Source of the DNA: Zygnema cylindricum
Taxonomy: Eukaryota; Streptophyta; Zygnematophyceae; Zygnematales; Zygnemataceae
Direction: 5' to 3'
Length of the DNA stretch: 46,210 nt
Assembly (NCBI GenBank): GCA_037447655.1
Contig: JBBHKE010001135.1
Coordinates: 63,898 to 110,107 of the forward strand
The translations under genes were made by a program, and so were the position numbers. Each line of letters begins with the position of its first letter. Position 1 is the stretch's first letter. Under the pieces are notes generated by a model. That model worked only from the letters and a program-made list of their open reading frames with translations. It had not been told where the DNA came from and did no database searches. Shown here one piece after another: positions 30,807 to 41,760 of the stretch.

Positions 30807-31900
30807 TGTTATGGGCCCACCCTCTAAGGTACCAATCTTTAATGGAACTGGCTTCATAAATTGGGAAAGTATGATGATAGGAGCTCTATGCGAAAAAAGG
30901 TTTTGGGGGATAGTGAGTGGACGATTGGGGCGTCCATCAAGTCTTCGAATTCCTCTCGGGTTTGGAGGAAGCAGATTCACCAGGAAAGAGGATTCACCTT
31001 CAACGCAGGAAACAAAAGAAGGAGAGGTGGTGGACAAAGGAAAGGAGAAGGAGGCGACCACACCAATAGCAAATGGTTCGACATTCATGTCACCTATTCC
31101 GAGGAACGAGGAGAATAATACTTAAACCTGGGACTTCAACAATATGGCGGCAAAGCACTTCATCCTACGCCATCTCACTCAAGGACTTGCATGTCCTCAT
31201 TTGTAGGTAGAAAGGGCATCCGAACTTTGGATGGCTCTAATAGAGATGTACCGAAGTGGTATGATTCACCAACAATAGTTGGCTGATCATAAAGTTAAGG
31301 AGTATGTATACAAAGGGGGAAATATGTTGGATTTTTGCAATGAGCTTGCTACACTCTTCATGGAGCTAGAGAGTGCGGGAAAAGTTTTTAGTGAAAAAGA
31401 AAAGGTTAACTGTTTACTGATGAAGTTACCTAATGAGTTCGAAAACATAGTCAACCGTGTGCAAGACTTGCCGGACTCAAGGTGGATATGGAATTCAGTG
31501 GTAGGGATGATTCTCGTTCGAGAGAATACGATTGAGATCCAAAGGGGAGGAAAGAGTGGCCAAGCCTTGGCAATAGCGACCGATTGGAGGAACAAGGATT
31601 CCCGGAAACCAGTCGAAAACTATAGGGGTAGGGAGCGAAAAAAAACAGGCTGACGAGTTCGAACCAAGGGCTCCCAAAGGTTTATGTCATTTTTGTAAGA
31701 AACCGGGTACTATATAGCAGAGTGTACTAAGCTAACCGAGCTTCGGTTAAAGGAGGGGCAGACCGGTGGTACCCCGAGAGGAAAGAAAAAGGCCCTTGTC
31801 ACACAAGTACTTGAGGCGGAATCCGAGGACGAGGACAATGAGCTCCTTTTGGATGAGGAGTTGGAGGCGAAAAATGAGGTTGAAATTCCACGAAAGTAGA
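30787..31900 (+). pseudogene. Copia-2 gag
   Basis: Starts at ATG 30787 inside the LTR and shares 'HVMGPPSKVPIFNGTGFINWE' architecture with Copia-1 gag. Stops at 31123, near 31204 and near 31276 and a frame change near 31650 interrupt it. The middle part (31279-31650) retains 'LLMKLPNEFENIVNRVQDLP'. The zinc knuckle begins CHFCKKPG near 31687 but its second half is lost to an indel and stop. An acidic tail follows, as in Copia-1. Confidence 0.88.
30807..30821 (+). promoter_or_regulatory. Copia-2 primer-binding site (half-tRNA type)
   Basis: TGTTATGGGCCCACC at the LTR boundary differs from the Copia-1 site only at its first paired base. Three further bases downstream are also conserved (CTCTA region). 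Complementarity is to the initiator tRNA-Met anticodon arm. Confidence 0.8.
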
Positions 31901-33173
31901 AATGTGCTTACGGTGGATTGAAAGGTGAAGCAGGCTGGATTATAGATTCACGTGCCTCAATGCACATGTGTAAAGATAGGCACTTGTTCACTAAGATAAG
32001 AAAGATTCCCACCGTAGAGATAGAGTACGGGGATGGGAGGATAGTCACCACTACTCTTGTACAATCGGTAGATCTGAAAGTGTTAGTAGAAGGAAAGACA
32101 TCCATATTAACATTCTCTGATGTATTGTTTATTCCGGAGCTGAACAAAAACCTTATCTTTACATCTGTATTAGATGATAAGGGTTTTTTCACTAGCACTA
32201 GGGAAAGAGTCTTTACTGCTAGTTTTGAGGAGGATGTCTATTTCATTGCTGAGAAAGGTAGCCATGGGATGTTTAGGTTGATCTTAAGTAATGAAACGAA
32301 GAAACTTTATTATGCTGGTGTTCATGATATTATGATGTGGCATAAGAGGCTTGGGCATGTGAATCTAGATAAGTTAAGAGAGATGAAAAAGATGGGAGTG
32401 GTGGAAGGGATTCAATTCACTGAGAGTGATAATATAAGTGATTGTAGTGAATGTGCTCAAGGTAAAGCACAAAGATTACTCTTTCCTAAAACAGCCACCT
32501 ATAAGGGAGAAAAAATTCTAGATCTAGTACACACAGATATTTGGGGACCGGCTAGAGTGCCCTCACCGGGGGGTAAGAGATTTATGATGACTATAACTGA
32601 TCATTGGTCTCCGTATTCCCGGGTGTATTTTTTGAAAAACAAGTCAGAAGCTTAGGATTGTTTTAGACAATATAAAACATGGAGCGAAAAACTCCATGAA
32701 ACTCCAATCAAGAGAGTAAGGAGTGACAATGGTGGAGAGTATACTTCTAACTAGTTTGAGGATTTTCTGAGGGAAGATGGGGTCCAACACCAAAATACAG
32801 TTCCACAAAATCCGGAACAGAATGGGGTAGCTGAAAGGTTAAATAGAACACTAAGTGATAGTGCTAGAAGTATGTTGTCAGATAAAAAGATAGGAAAAAG
32901 GTTTTGGGCAGAAGCAATGAACTGTGCTAATTACCTCAAAAATAGAGTTCTTACTTTAGCTATAAAAGATCAAACACCTTATGAGAGATGGACAGGCCGG
33001 AAACCAGTTATATCCCACTTAAAGGTTTTCGGCAGTCAAGTATTCAGTCTAGATACAGATCGGTCTAATTGGAAGCTAGATCCTAAAGGAAAACCGGGAT
33101 ACTTATTAGGATATGATGAAGATGTTAAAGGATATAAAGTTTATGATCTAAAAAGGGAAGATATAATCTTAGT
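31901..33173 (+). pseudogene. Copia-2 protease and integrase
   Basis: Protease reads WIIDSRASMHMC: the Gly of the catalytic Asp-Ser-Gly is Arg, predicted to inactivate it. A TAG at 31897-31899 precedes it where Copia-1 has Gln. Integrase shows 'WHKRLGHVN', 'CSECAQGKA', 'DLVHTDIWGPA' (catalytic Asp), then 'SDNGGEY' (second Asp) and 'NGVAERLNRTL' (Glu), with stops near 32654 and 32752. 'FWAEAMNCANYLKNRV' and 'HLKVFGSQVFSLD' follow up to the assembly gap. The reading corresponds to Copia-1 residues about 375-785. Confidence 0.9.
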
Positions 33174-33694
33174 NNNNNNNNNNNNNNNNNNNNNNNNNNN
33201 NNNNNNNNNNNNNNNNNNNNNNNNNNNNNNNNNNNNNNNNNNNNNNNNNNNNNNNNNNNNNNNNNNNNNNNNNNNNNNNNNNNNNNNNNNNNNNNNNNNN
33301 NNNNNNNNNNNNNNNNNNNNNNNNNNNNNNNNNNNNNNNNNNNNNNNNNNNNNNNNNNNNNNNNNNNNNNNNNNNNNNNNNNNNNNNNNNNNNNNNNNNN
33401 NNNNNNNNNNNNNNNNNNNNNNNNNNNNNNNNNNNNNNNNNNNNNNNNNNNNNNNNNNNNNNNNNNNNNNNNNNNNNNNNNNNNNNNNNNNNNNNNNNNN
33501 NNNNNNNNNNNNNNNNNNNNNNNNNNNNNNNNNNNNNNNNNNNNNNNNNNNNNNNNNNNNNNNNNNNNNNNNNNNNNNNNNNNNNNNNNNNNNNNNNNNN
33601 NNNNNNNNNNNNNNNNNNNNNNNNNNNNNNNNNNNNNNNNNNNNNNNNNNNNNNNNNNNNNNNNNNNNNNNNNNNNNNNNNNNNNNNNNNNNNN
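33174..33694. other. Assembly gap (521 N)
   Basis: Unknown bases. The sequence before is mid-integrase of Copia-2; the sequence after is unrelated simple repeat. A complete Copia-2 would need about 3 kb to finish pol and LTR, so either the gap length is nominal or the element is truncated. Protein frames drawn through the Ns are meaningless. Confidence 0.98.
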
Positions 33695-33749
33695 CATGTT
33701 AAACATACAAGCACAAAACATAAAAAGCATCAATAAAATAGCAAGCAGG

Positions 33750-33789
33750 TGTGTGTGTGTGAGAGCGAGAGAGAGAGAGAGAGAGAGAG

Positions 33790-33822
<33 letters not shown>

Positions 33823-33823
33823 C
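33750..33823. repeat. (GT)n/(GA)n microsatellite
   Basis: A short GT run followed by a GA run, directly after the gap. Open frames over it are artefacts. Confidence 0.9.
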
Positions 33824-35631
33824 AAAAAAATGTGTCGTGAGGTGTCCTCCACGAACATCCGGAATTAGTGGCGCCACGATGAAAGACGAACGATAAAATA
33901 ACTACGAAAAATACAAAACACGAACATACAAATTGTACATTCACGTAATTTAATTTTGCGGCTAGATGTACGGGTACAAGTTCAGATATTGTGCCTTTGG
34001 AATCTTTGACTACTCGCCATTAGAACATGTATCTATGTGCATCCAATCGAAAGAAAGCAAGTGCATGATAGATTCCATTTCTAACACGATCTGATGGAGA
34101 AACGAAAGAAGTATTACTGCCAGTAAATGTTTTCGTACGATTACTGTCGTGGTCTGGTGGAGAAGCTGCCTAAGGTCATACCATTTTATTGGAAAGAAAA
34201 CATTTTACGGTAAAATCTCCAAGGTTGTAGGAGTAAAATCTAACCGTCCGATACATTACATTTTTTATCCGAGACGCCAATACGCCAACCCTAGAGTGTG
34301 TGGCGACCGTGCACCGTGAGGACACTTTGCACAGACTTTTGAGTGTCTAAAAATGGGCCGCGTGGAAAACTAAAAAAAAAATCCATTGTGAGCGCGCGTT
34401 TATGTTGTTACATGTCGCATGGGTCATGTGCCTTGCGCTAGGGTGAATACGAATACGCCGAAATTTTCCTGTCCTGCTCCCACCATCAAAGTTTGCCGCC
34501 GCCTTTTTGTCGTTGCGTTTTGAAATTTTGGATAGTATATTATAATGCCCTCTATACTAGCCCCGCAGGTACAGATTTTACGTTCATCCTTTGCATTCAA
34601 AGATTCTTTCAAGATTTTAAGCATCAAATATTAACCTATGTGTTACCAACCAAAAAGAGCCACGCAAATAAAAAGTGGTTTATTAACAAAATCTAAAGGA
34701 AGGCATGAAGGCCTTCAATAAACGTATCCGTACAATTAATGAAACGCCTAATGGAAGTCTGGCCTTAGTTCAAAATGTAAAATTACTGAGATGCCTAATA
34801 GAAGTCTCGACCTTATTACAAATTGTTGGGATGGGTTCACGTCTATGTTTGTAATACTTTACAGTACAATGTGAATCGTAATTAGTGTTACTAACGCTAA
34901 TTCCGTCATCTTGAATTTTGACCCTAAAACCTTTTATAGAATAAATAACTCCAAATTTTTCATTACATTATTTAAGGTACTTTTGAATTTGGTGTTAACA
35001 ACTCTAATATAGTGCAGTTTTATATAGTGTGGCGTAAGATCTGTGTCTGACCATGAAATATTGTACTTTATTTAGTAAAAACGTACAAAAATATATAATA
35101 CAAGGCGTTATTATGTAACTGCTTTTTCACAAACCGCCTACTACAAACGTCATGATGACGCCAAAAAGTAATTTTATTAGATTTTGTACGTGTACCTAAT
35201 TTACTCTATAGATATTTAGCGCGAAAAGCTATTACGGAAAAAAACCCAAATTATAGGTATTGATAGATAAGAGTAATATTTTTTCTTGAGAAAACGAAAA
35301 AACCAAAATTAGAGTTAATAACACTAATTATTTTTTTATGCTAATTACAATTCACGGTGTGCTATAGCAGTTCGCGTTAGTCATTTCTTCGTTCGTTACA
35401 ATGGGGTTGGTTGTCGTACGAATGGTCGTGTTCATACTGTTGCATGGAACCATGCCCAACACATTATTTTAGTCCCCGATTTTCTAGACTTAGGCTATAT
35501 CCTCATATACTTCTAACTTGGCGAACTTACTAAGTATTCTAGCGAAAACTATACCTACATGGATTTCAAAGTGTCCGAATTTGTACATGTATGTCTCCAA
35601 GTACTTGTAAATTAGTGAAATTACATCATAT
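33824..35631. other. AT-rich DNA without recognisable gene
   Basis: About 1.8 kb with no convincing coding region on either strand. A pair of 'gcctaat(g/a)gaagtct' phrases (34746, 34794) forms a weak 48-bp imperfect repeat, with 'taacgctaatt'-like phrases around 34885-34905. Single-copy intergenic or intronic DNA is the simplest reading. Confidence 0.5.
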
Positions 35632-36039
35632 AACTTGGCATGAATTGTGGAGTGGAAGGTATATTTACGCCTTTATTTTAAGGTGACAGATTTGTGTGAC
35701 ATACGTTATATTCTTAGCGTTGAAGTTTTGAAGTTTTTTAGCGGAGATATTAAATTGTCGCAGATGCAGGATTGCAAAGAAGTGTTAACAAAGTTTTTAA
35801 TGTTGGATGCTAAGCCGATTTCGGCATTCGTTGACCTAAAGTTTTGCATCTCAAAGTTGAGGAGTAAACCGTCGTTGTGGCTTATCGTGAGGTTATTGGA
35901 AGTTTGATGTACCTTATTGTTGCCACGCGTCTTGATATTTGAGCCGCAATTTGAGTCATAAGACAATTTTGCCAAGCTCCTAAGAAAATTTATTGAGGGG
36001 CAGTGAAGAGAGTATTTAGCTATCTTGTAGGTACTGTCG

Positions 36040-36170
36040 AAATCGGATTGGTATTTCAATCCGAATTGGAGTCGTTGTATTGTATTAGATTTTGTGATGT
36101 GTTGAAATCAGATTGGTATTTCAATCCGAATTGGAGTCGTTGTATTGTGTTAGATTTTGGGATGTAGATT
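36040..36170. repeat. 65-bp tandem duplication
   Basis: Two copies of a unit starting 'aaatc(g/a)gattggtatttc' at 36040 and 36105. Block A has one copy near 12346-12405, so the duplication arose after the blocks separated or was lost from A. Confidence 0.85.
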
Positions 36171-36425
36171 GGCGCGGTGACTTTGATAAAAGGAAGTCAA
36201 CATCTGGTTTTGCTTTTGTTTTTGGCGGATTGACAATTTCTTGGCGTTCATGCCTTCAACTAACAGTTGCAATTAGTTCAACCGAAGCTGAACATATGGC
36301 GGCGTGCCATACATCCAAAGCTTCGATTTAGATTATAGAAGTGCTTGGCGAATTGGGCGTCCCTATTGGTTTCTAAAGATTTTTACTAAAAGTGTGAATA
36401 AATGGCATTGTTTAAGAATCAGGTA

Positions 36426-36475
36426 TTCTATACGAGGTCAAAACACATCATTCTATACGAGGTCAAAACACATCA
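36426..36475. repeat. 25-bp tandem duplication at the solo-LTR empty site
   Basis: Two exact copies of 'ttctatacgaggtcaaaaca' plus five bases (36426-36450, 36451-36475). The second copy joins 'ggatttagtggc', the intact form of the site occupied by the solo LTR in block A. Confidence 0.9.
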
Positions 36476-36648
36476 GGATTTAGTGGCACCTCGTACGTGA
36501 TTTGATTGCCCCTAAAGCGATCAAAATTATATACGTATCTACTTTGGAGGAAGTTGTGAATATGTTTACGTAAGGCAGTGGTGTATGACGTACTCTAGAC
36601 GGGGAGACCAAAATAGGGGTTGATGTAGTAATTACACATTTGAAAGGG

Positions 36649-37092
36649 TGATTCTTTAGTTAAAATATGTAATAGACCGTCGCACAACTGAACGCTCACC
36701 CATTCAGTTTGGTCTTAGTTTTATTGGTGTTTTGTTTCGTGTCGTAGTTAAGCTATAATTTGCTGGTTTTGCGTAGATTCTGTTTTGAGTCGATCAAGCC
36801 TAGTGGAATATGTCTGAATAGTACTTTTGTACTATGTTGTTTTGTGTGTAGACGTCGGTTCATTGGTGGGTGCTTAGTGCACAATTTATGTACACTTTTG
36901 CTTGGTTTTGTTTGGGAAGTTATGTTACGATTGAAGAAGTTACATAGTATGACGTAGAGAGAGACTAAAGTAATCCTTTTGTAAAAAAACATCCATGGAA
37001 TATATTGGCTTCCTAGAATGCTCTCTCTAAGGATTTTTTATTTTTGCTTCCGCTTTGCCTTAGCACTCCATCTTTTGTGTAACGATCCATCA
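36649..37092 (+). repeat. Copia-3-type LTR, block B
   Basis: Starts TGATTCTTTAG after 'tgaaaggg' and ends 'gatccatca'. It is more similar to 13374-13825 than to 1012-1448, as expected if blocks A and B are duplicates. A GA tract follows immediately, as in block A. Confidence 0.85.
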
Positions 37093-37975
37093 AGAAGGAG
37101 AGGGAAAGGGAGAGGGAGAGGGAGAAAAAGAGGGAGTGGAAGAAAGAGTGAAAGGGAGTGGGAGAGGGAGAGGGAGAGGCAAAGGGGAAGAGATTAGGAG
37201 GGAGATGGAGCAGAAAAAGGCGAATGAGAGGGAAAGGGTGGGGGAGAGGTAGACGGAAATAGAGATGCACAGAGAGAGGGAGGCGAAGCAGAAGGAGAGG
37301 GATTAGTGGGAGAAAGAGAAGGAAAGGGGAAAAAGAGAAAGAGTGGCGAGAGAGAGAGAGAGTGGAAGGGGAGTACGGAATGGAGAGAGGACAGGCGGGA
37401 AGAGACACGATAGGGGGAGGAGTGGGAGGAGAGAGGAAAGGGAGGAAAGAGGAAAGAGACAAGAAAGGGAGAAGGTTAATGAGAGGAGGGGAAGAGGAAA
37501 GGGAGGAGGAAGGGGAGGGTGAACAAAAAGGGGCGGGTGAGAGAGGGAGATAAAACGGGAGTGTGAGAGAGAGGGAGAAGGAGAGGTAAAGGGAGAGTGA
37601 GGAAAGAGAAAAGGAATAGACAATTGGAGAGGGAGAGGTAAGGAGAAATGGAGGAGCGGGATAGGGAGTGATAGGAGAGGGAGAGGAAGGGGGAGAAGGT
37701 GAAGTTGTGGGAGAAGGAGAGGGAGAGGTAGAGGTAGAGGGAAAAACAGAGGGGGAAAGAGAGGAGGGACGGAAAAAGAAGGGGAGGAGAGAGGGAGGGA
37801 GTGGATGGTGTAGTGGAGAGAGAGGTGGGGGAGATAGGAAGGGCGGAAATTGGGAGGAGGGGGATAGAAAGGAGGGGCGAAAAGGAGGGCGGAGGACGAG
37901 AGGATAGAGGAGAGAGAGAGAGGGGAGATGGAGAGGTAGGGGGAGAGGGAGAGGGAGATGGAGAGGGAGCAAAAC
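37093..37975. repeat. GA-rich purine tract (block B)
   Basis: Counterpart of 13826-14702 with the same islands and the same end ('gcaaaactgatgaattatct'). Long open frames on both strands are low-complexity artefacts. Confidence 0.9.
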
Positions 37976-38404
37976 TGATGAATTATCTATAAACGCCAAA
38001 ACTAAAGACCAACAAAAATAGAAGAACAACAAAAACATTGTGGTTTGAATACAATCAAAATCTAAGGTCTGAACTTGCCTATGAAAATCAATTCACTGTC
38101 CAAAATAATAGAGTATGTGAAATAATTCACTTTCTTGATAAATAGTCAAAAACGTATACTATAGTTGCCGTCATTGATCATAAAATCACACAAATATTTT
38201 TGACGTTTTATATGCCGATTCGACAAAATTTTGCAACGTAACTCTTAGAGCTTAAACTCCACGAACAATTTATTTACCATATAACCCTAATTAGTTCACT
38301 CGCTTTCGTTGTTGGTTCAACCGTTGTTGCGTACAAAACATCGTTTTTCAGCAAGGTTGGTTACTTCCGTTGTTGATATAACAAATGTTGCATTCACAAC
38401 ACCG
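37976..38404. other. AT-rich DNA downstream of EGF-like exon
   Basis: Colinear with 14703-15135 of block A. It lies past the stop codon of the EGF-like exon on the minus strand, so it could be 3' untranslated or intronic. No gene is recognised on either strand. Confidence 0.5.
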
Positions 38405-38681
38405 TTATTTGCAAGTATACTTGCTTGTGTAACCATTGTTACATACACATTTATATTTGTCTACACTCCCACTATTTATGGTACAAACTCCATTTCCCCC
38501 ACAAGCTCCTCCGCTTTGCGTCACGTTACAAAATGAATTACATTCTTCCAAAGTCCTTTGTTCGTTAGAAAAACAATTGGAGGGAAGGAATTTGCCGAAG
38601 AAACAGTTATAAATTAAAGAATCACAGATTCTAGTATCTAGTCCGTAGATTTTCCCAGAGAAATAGTTGCCAGAAATTTCC
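38405..38681 (-). CDS. LRR-end plus EGF-like exon, copy B
   Basis: On the minus strand an ACAG acceptor precedes the exon, which starts with one phase-2 base and then reads EISGNYFSGKIYGLD (end of an LRR). A Cys-rich domain follows: NCFFGKFLPSNC, LEECNSFCN, GGACGGNGVC, YKCVCNNGYT, SKYTCK, then TAA. The spacing of the last six Cys fits an EGF-like module. It has 92 codons and no internal stop, unlike copy A. The preceding LRR exon is 39099-39167. Extracellular recognition is the likely role. A transmembrane segment and kinase are not seen downstream, so either the gene ends here as a secreted or truncated receptor, or an unseen splice bypasses the TAA. Confidence 0.72.
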
Positions 38682-39098
38682 CTGTCATTTTAATGTCAAA
38701 ATGACATAAATAAAATAATAAATAAATAAAAATGAAATATATAAAAATGCAACAATTACTTTTCGATGCATTGTATAAATGAAGTTACTAACCATCAGTT
38801 ACCGTATCCGTTATTTATATATTCGAAAATTGAAAATCATTGTCAACTCGAATAATTATAAACTCAAATGATAATAACCTTCAATATTTGACATATCGAG
38901 TTGAAGACATGCCCAAGAATAGGAATGAAGGATGAAACAAGAAAAAACTGTAGAGACAAAAAAATAGAAAGAAAGAGGGAGATGGAGAGGGAGAGGGAGA
39001 AGGAGAGGGAGAAGGAGAGGAAAAAGGAGAGGAAGAGGGAGAGGGAAAGCAAGCGAGGGAGAGAGAAATTCCACGAGTTAAAATGAGAATAAACTTAC
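38682..39098 (-). other. Intron with GA tract, Gypsy-1 empty site
   Basis: The intron runs from GTAAGT (39093-39098) to ACAG (38682-38685) on the minus strand and contains the GA tract 38966-39062. Block A has the same intron with Gypsy-1 inserted in the GA tract. The sequences on both sides of the tract are colinear between the blocks. Confidence 0.8.
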
Positions 39099-39167
39099 AT
39101 TTGGCTTATGTTCAATTCTCGTATGAACCATGGAACTTGTCCACTTAGTTGGTTGTCATTTAAATAA
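39099..39167 (-). CDS. LRR exon, copy B (69 bp)
   Basis: The minus-strand exon is bounded by CAG and GTAAGT and is phase 2 at both ends. It encodes YLNDNQLSGQVPWFIRELN, a plant-type LRR (LxxNxLSGxVPxxI). Such LRRs form the extracellular horseshoe of receptor-like proteins. It precedes the EGF-like exon at 38405-38681. Confidence 0.8.
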
Positions 39168-39536
39168 CTGGTAAATGAAAAATAAATTTCGTCCCAGCAC
39201 CCCGAACCCAAATTAATGTTTTTGTTCCATTATAGTTACATACATATGCATACAATGCATATAAACATCTGTTTATTTTTGCATATATTTTTTAAGAGAA
39301 GGAAAAGAAAATGCGCCGTAATGACATCATTTATTAGGTAGTCAATGTTTTACATAGAAAAAAGTCAATGAAATGAAAATACAACAAGAAACACGTAGGG
39401 GCGAAATGCAACAACAACAATAGCCCATTGTAATTTTACGTACACATAAACTTTCATACAACACATACTAAACAATCCATTATAACATGCAGAGAGTATG
39501 AAACACCGACACCATAGAAAGAAAAGAAAAACCACA

Positions 39537-40640
39537 TTCACATTCACCTTCACATACACATTCACATACATATACACATTCGCATGCATATAACATACAC
39601 ATACACATAAACATACACATACACATACACATACACATTCACTAACACATTCACATACGCATACATATTCACATACACATACACATTCCCATACACTTAC
39701 GCATTCACATACACATACACATTCACATATATATATACACATACACATTCACATTCACATACATATACACATTCACATACAAATACACCTTCACATACAC
39801 ATTCACATACACATATATATTACATACTCACATACACAAACACATACACATACACATTCACATACACATACACATACACATACACATGCACATTCTCATA
39901 CGCATTCACATACACATACATATTCACATACTCATTCACATACACAAACACATACACATACACATTCACATACAGAAACACATGCACATACACATTGAAA
40001 TACACATACACATACACATACACATACATATTCACATACACATACACATTCACATACATATACACATTCACATACACATACACATACATATACACATACT
40101 CATTCACATACACAAACACATACACATACACATTCACATACAGAAACACATACACATACACATTGATATACTCATACACATACACATACACATTCACATA
40201 CAAATACACATACACGTTCGCATACACATTCACATACACATACACATTCACATACACATACAAATTTACATACACATGCACATTGACATTCACATACTCA
40301 TACACATACACATACACATACACATTCGCATACGCATTCACATACACATTCAAATTCACACACATTATCATACATATACACATTTATATACACATACACA
40401 TGCACATACACACACATACACATACACATACATATACACATACACATTAACATACACCTACAGATAAACATACACATGCACATTCACATACAAATTCAAA
40501 TGACATACACGTTCACATACACATTCACATACACATACACATTCACATACACATGCACATTCACATACACATACACATTCTCATAGGCATTCACATACAC
40601 ATAAACAGACACATAAACATACACATACATAAATACAAAC
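39537..40640. repeat. Hexanucleotide array (CACATA/CACATT)n
   Basis: About 1.1 kb of degenerate hexamers within the minus-strand intron between LRR exons 40723-40794 and 39099-39167. Counterpart of 27416-28043. Apparent long open frames of alternating residues are artefacts. Confidence 0.92.
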
Positions 40641-40722
40641 ACATGAATTCCACATCGGATATTCCCATATGGTGTGCAAGAATAAACAAATAAGACAAAG
40701 GAAAGAAAGGTTTGAACCTTAC

Positions 40723-40794
40723 ATTGTTCTTACGGCAGTCAAATTCTTCATGGTCCATGGCAAAGGTCCACTTAAATTATTATTTTTGAGACTT
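40723..40794 (-). CDS. LRR exon (72 bp)
   Basis: On the minus strand TTTGCAG precedes and GTAAGG follows a 72-base exon reading SLKNNNLSGPLPWTMKNLTAVRT in phase 2. It matches the LRR consensus and the standard 72-bp module size. The next downstream exon in the series is 39099-39167. Confidence 0.8.
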
Positions 40795-40936
40795 CTGCAA
40801 ATGCCACTATGCCACAATTTATTTTCTTTTTTGGTACTTGTGTAATTGTGTTGAACAAAAAGATTAAAATTAGGATATTTTATGCACATTATATACATGT
40901 TATAAGGTACATGTCAATTTTCTCTCGCCAAAAATC

Positions 40937-40939
40937 CAT

Positions 40940-41001
<62 letters not shown>

Positions 41002-41335
41002 GGGGGAGAGAGGAAGTGAGAGGTGGAGAGTTAAGGGCAAGGTCCCCGGCGAGGGCAAGGACGATGGAGAGGGCAAGGAGAGATAAAGAGAGGGAAAAGA
41101 AGTGGGAGAGAAAGGGGGAGAGGGAGAGGGAGTGGAAGAGGAAGAGGGAAAGGGAAGTGTAAGAGGGAGAGAGGGAGTGGGCGAAGGAAGACAGGGTAAA
41201 GAAAATTGAGAGATGGACAAAGAGAGAACGAGAGAGGTGGAGAGTATAAGGGACACGTATAAAGGGAGGGAGATTGAGAGGAAAAGGGAGAGGAAGAGAG
41301 AAATCGAGAGTTGAAGAGAGAGAGAGAGAGATAAG
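40937..41335. repeat. GA-rich tract with (GA)n core
   Basis: A pure (GA)n run at 40938-40998 followed by a degenerate purine tract to about 41335. It lies in the intron upstream (minus strand) of exon 40723-40794. Confidence 0.9.
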
Positions 41336-41760
41336 AGTCTTTATGGATCAATGTGAGGTAGTGTTGACGCATGTGTCAAGGTCCACTTAACAGCCTCGAA
41401 TGCATCCTCACATTTGTAGATCTACTCTCTCATGGTTGTTGCCCTTGTCAAATTGTTAGATGTTGCAGAAAAGTTTTGTAAATTTCAAATTTTTATAAAA
41501 ATAACTGTGGAAGCCCAAGAAAGATGAAAGCTCGTGGACTATTTTTGGCACCTTCCAAGTTGTTACAACTAAGATTTTCTAACCGTTTGGCCAAACTTCA
41601 CTTTTAGACTAGCCTTCCAAGTCGTCACAACTAAGGTTTTCTAACCGTTTGGTCAAACTTCACTTTTAGACTAACCTTTGACAAAGACAAAAGAGTTTAT
41701 TATTCCATCTATCTAACTTGCCGGACATGTTGCTCAAGCTTTTCTGGAGGATGCTTACAG
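41336..41760 (-). pseudogene. Fossil Ty3/gypsy RT connection fragment
   Basis: Minus-strand frames read PPEKLEQHVRQVR (41713-41755), similar to the 'EEHLEHVRQV' segment after the RT active site. Then come WKVPKIVHELSSFLGFHSYFYKNLKF (about 41475-41555), the SFLG-x-x-YYR-x-F connection motif, and CEDAFEAVKWTLTHASTL (about 41352-41405), matching the 'CEEAFEALKxALTSAP' region. Frame changes and stops show strong decay. A 62-bp tandem duplication (41551-41674) lies within it. It is not closely related to Gypsy-1 at these motifs. Confidence 0.6.
41551..41674. repeat. 62-bp tandem duplication
   Basis: Units at 41551-41612 and 41613-41674, both starting 'ccttccaagt(t/c)gt(t/c)acaact'. A few substitutions separate them. 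Confidence 0.9.

Larger units (their letters stand above)
35632..36648 (+). pseudogene. Copia-3-type RT/RNase H remnant, block B
   Basis: Colinear with 11941-13373. 'RYILSVEVLKF' and 'DCKEVLTKFLMLDAKP' mark the RT C-terminus. 'KSTSGFAFVFGGLTISW' and 'VAISSTEAEHMAACHTSKA' mark RNase H with the catalytic Glu (36190-36330). 'IAPKAIKIIYVSTLEEVVNMF' marks the tail near 36505-36570. Two local tandem duplications (36040-36170, about 65 bp; 36426-36475, 25 bp) are unique to this copy. The left edge of similarity at 35632 falls within RT, so this is part of a duplicated segment and not a separate full insertion. Confidence 0.82.

Noticed and set aside
33125-33877. Open frames crossing the assembly gap
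   Set aside because: They consist mostly of undetermined residues.
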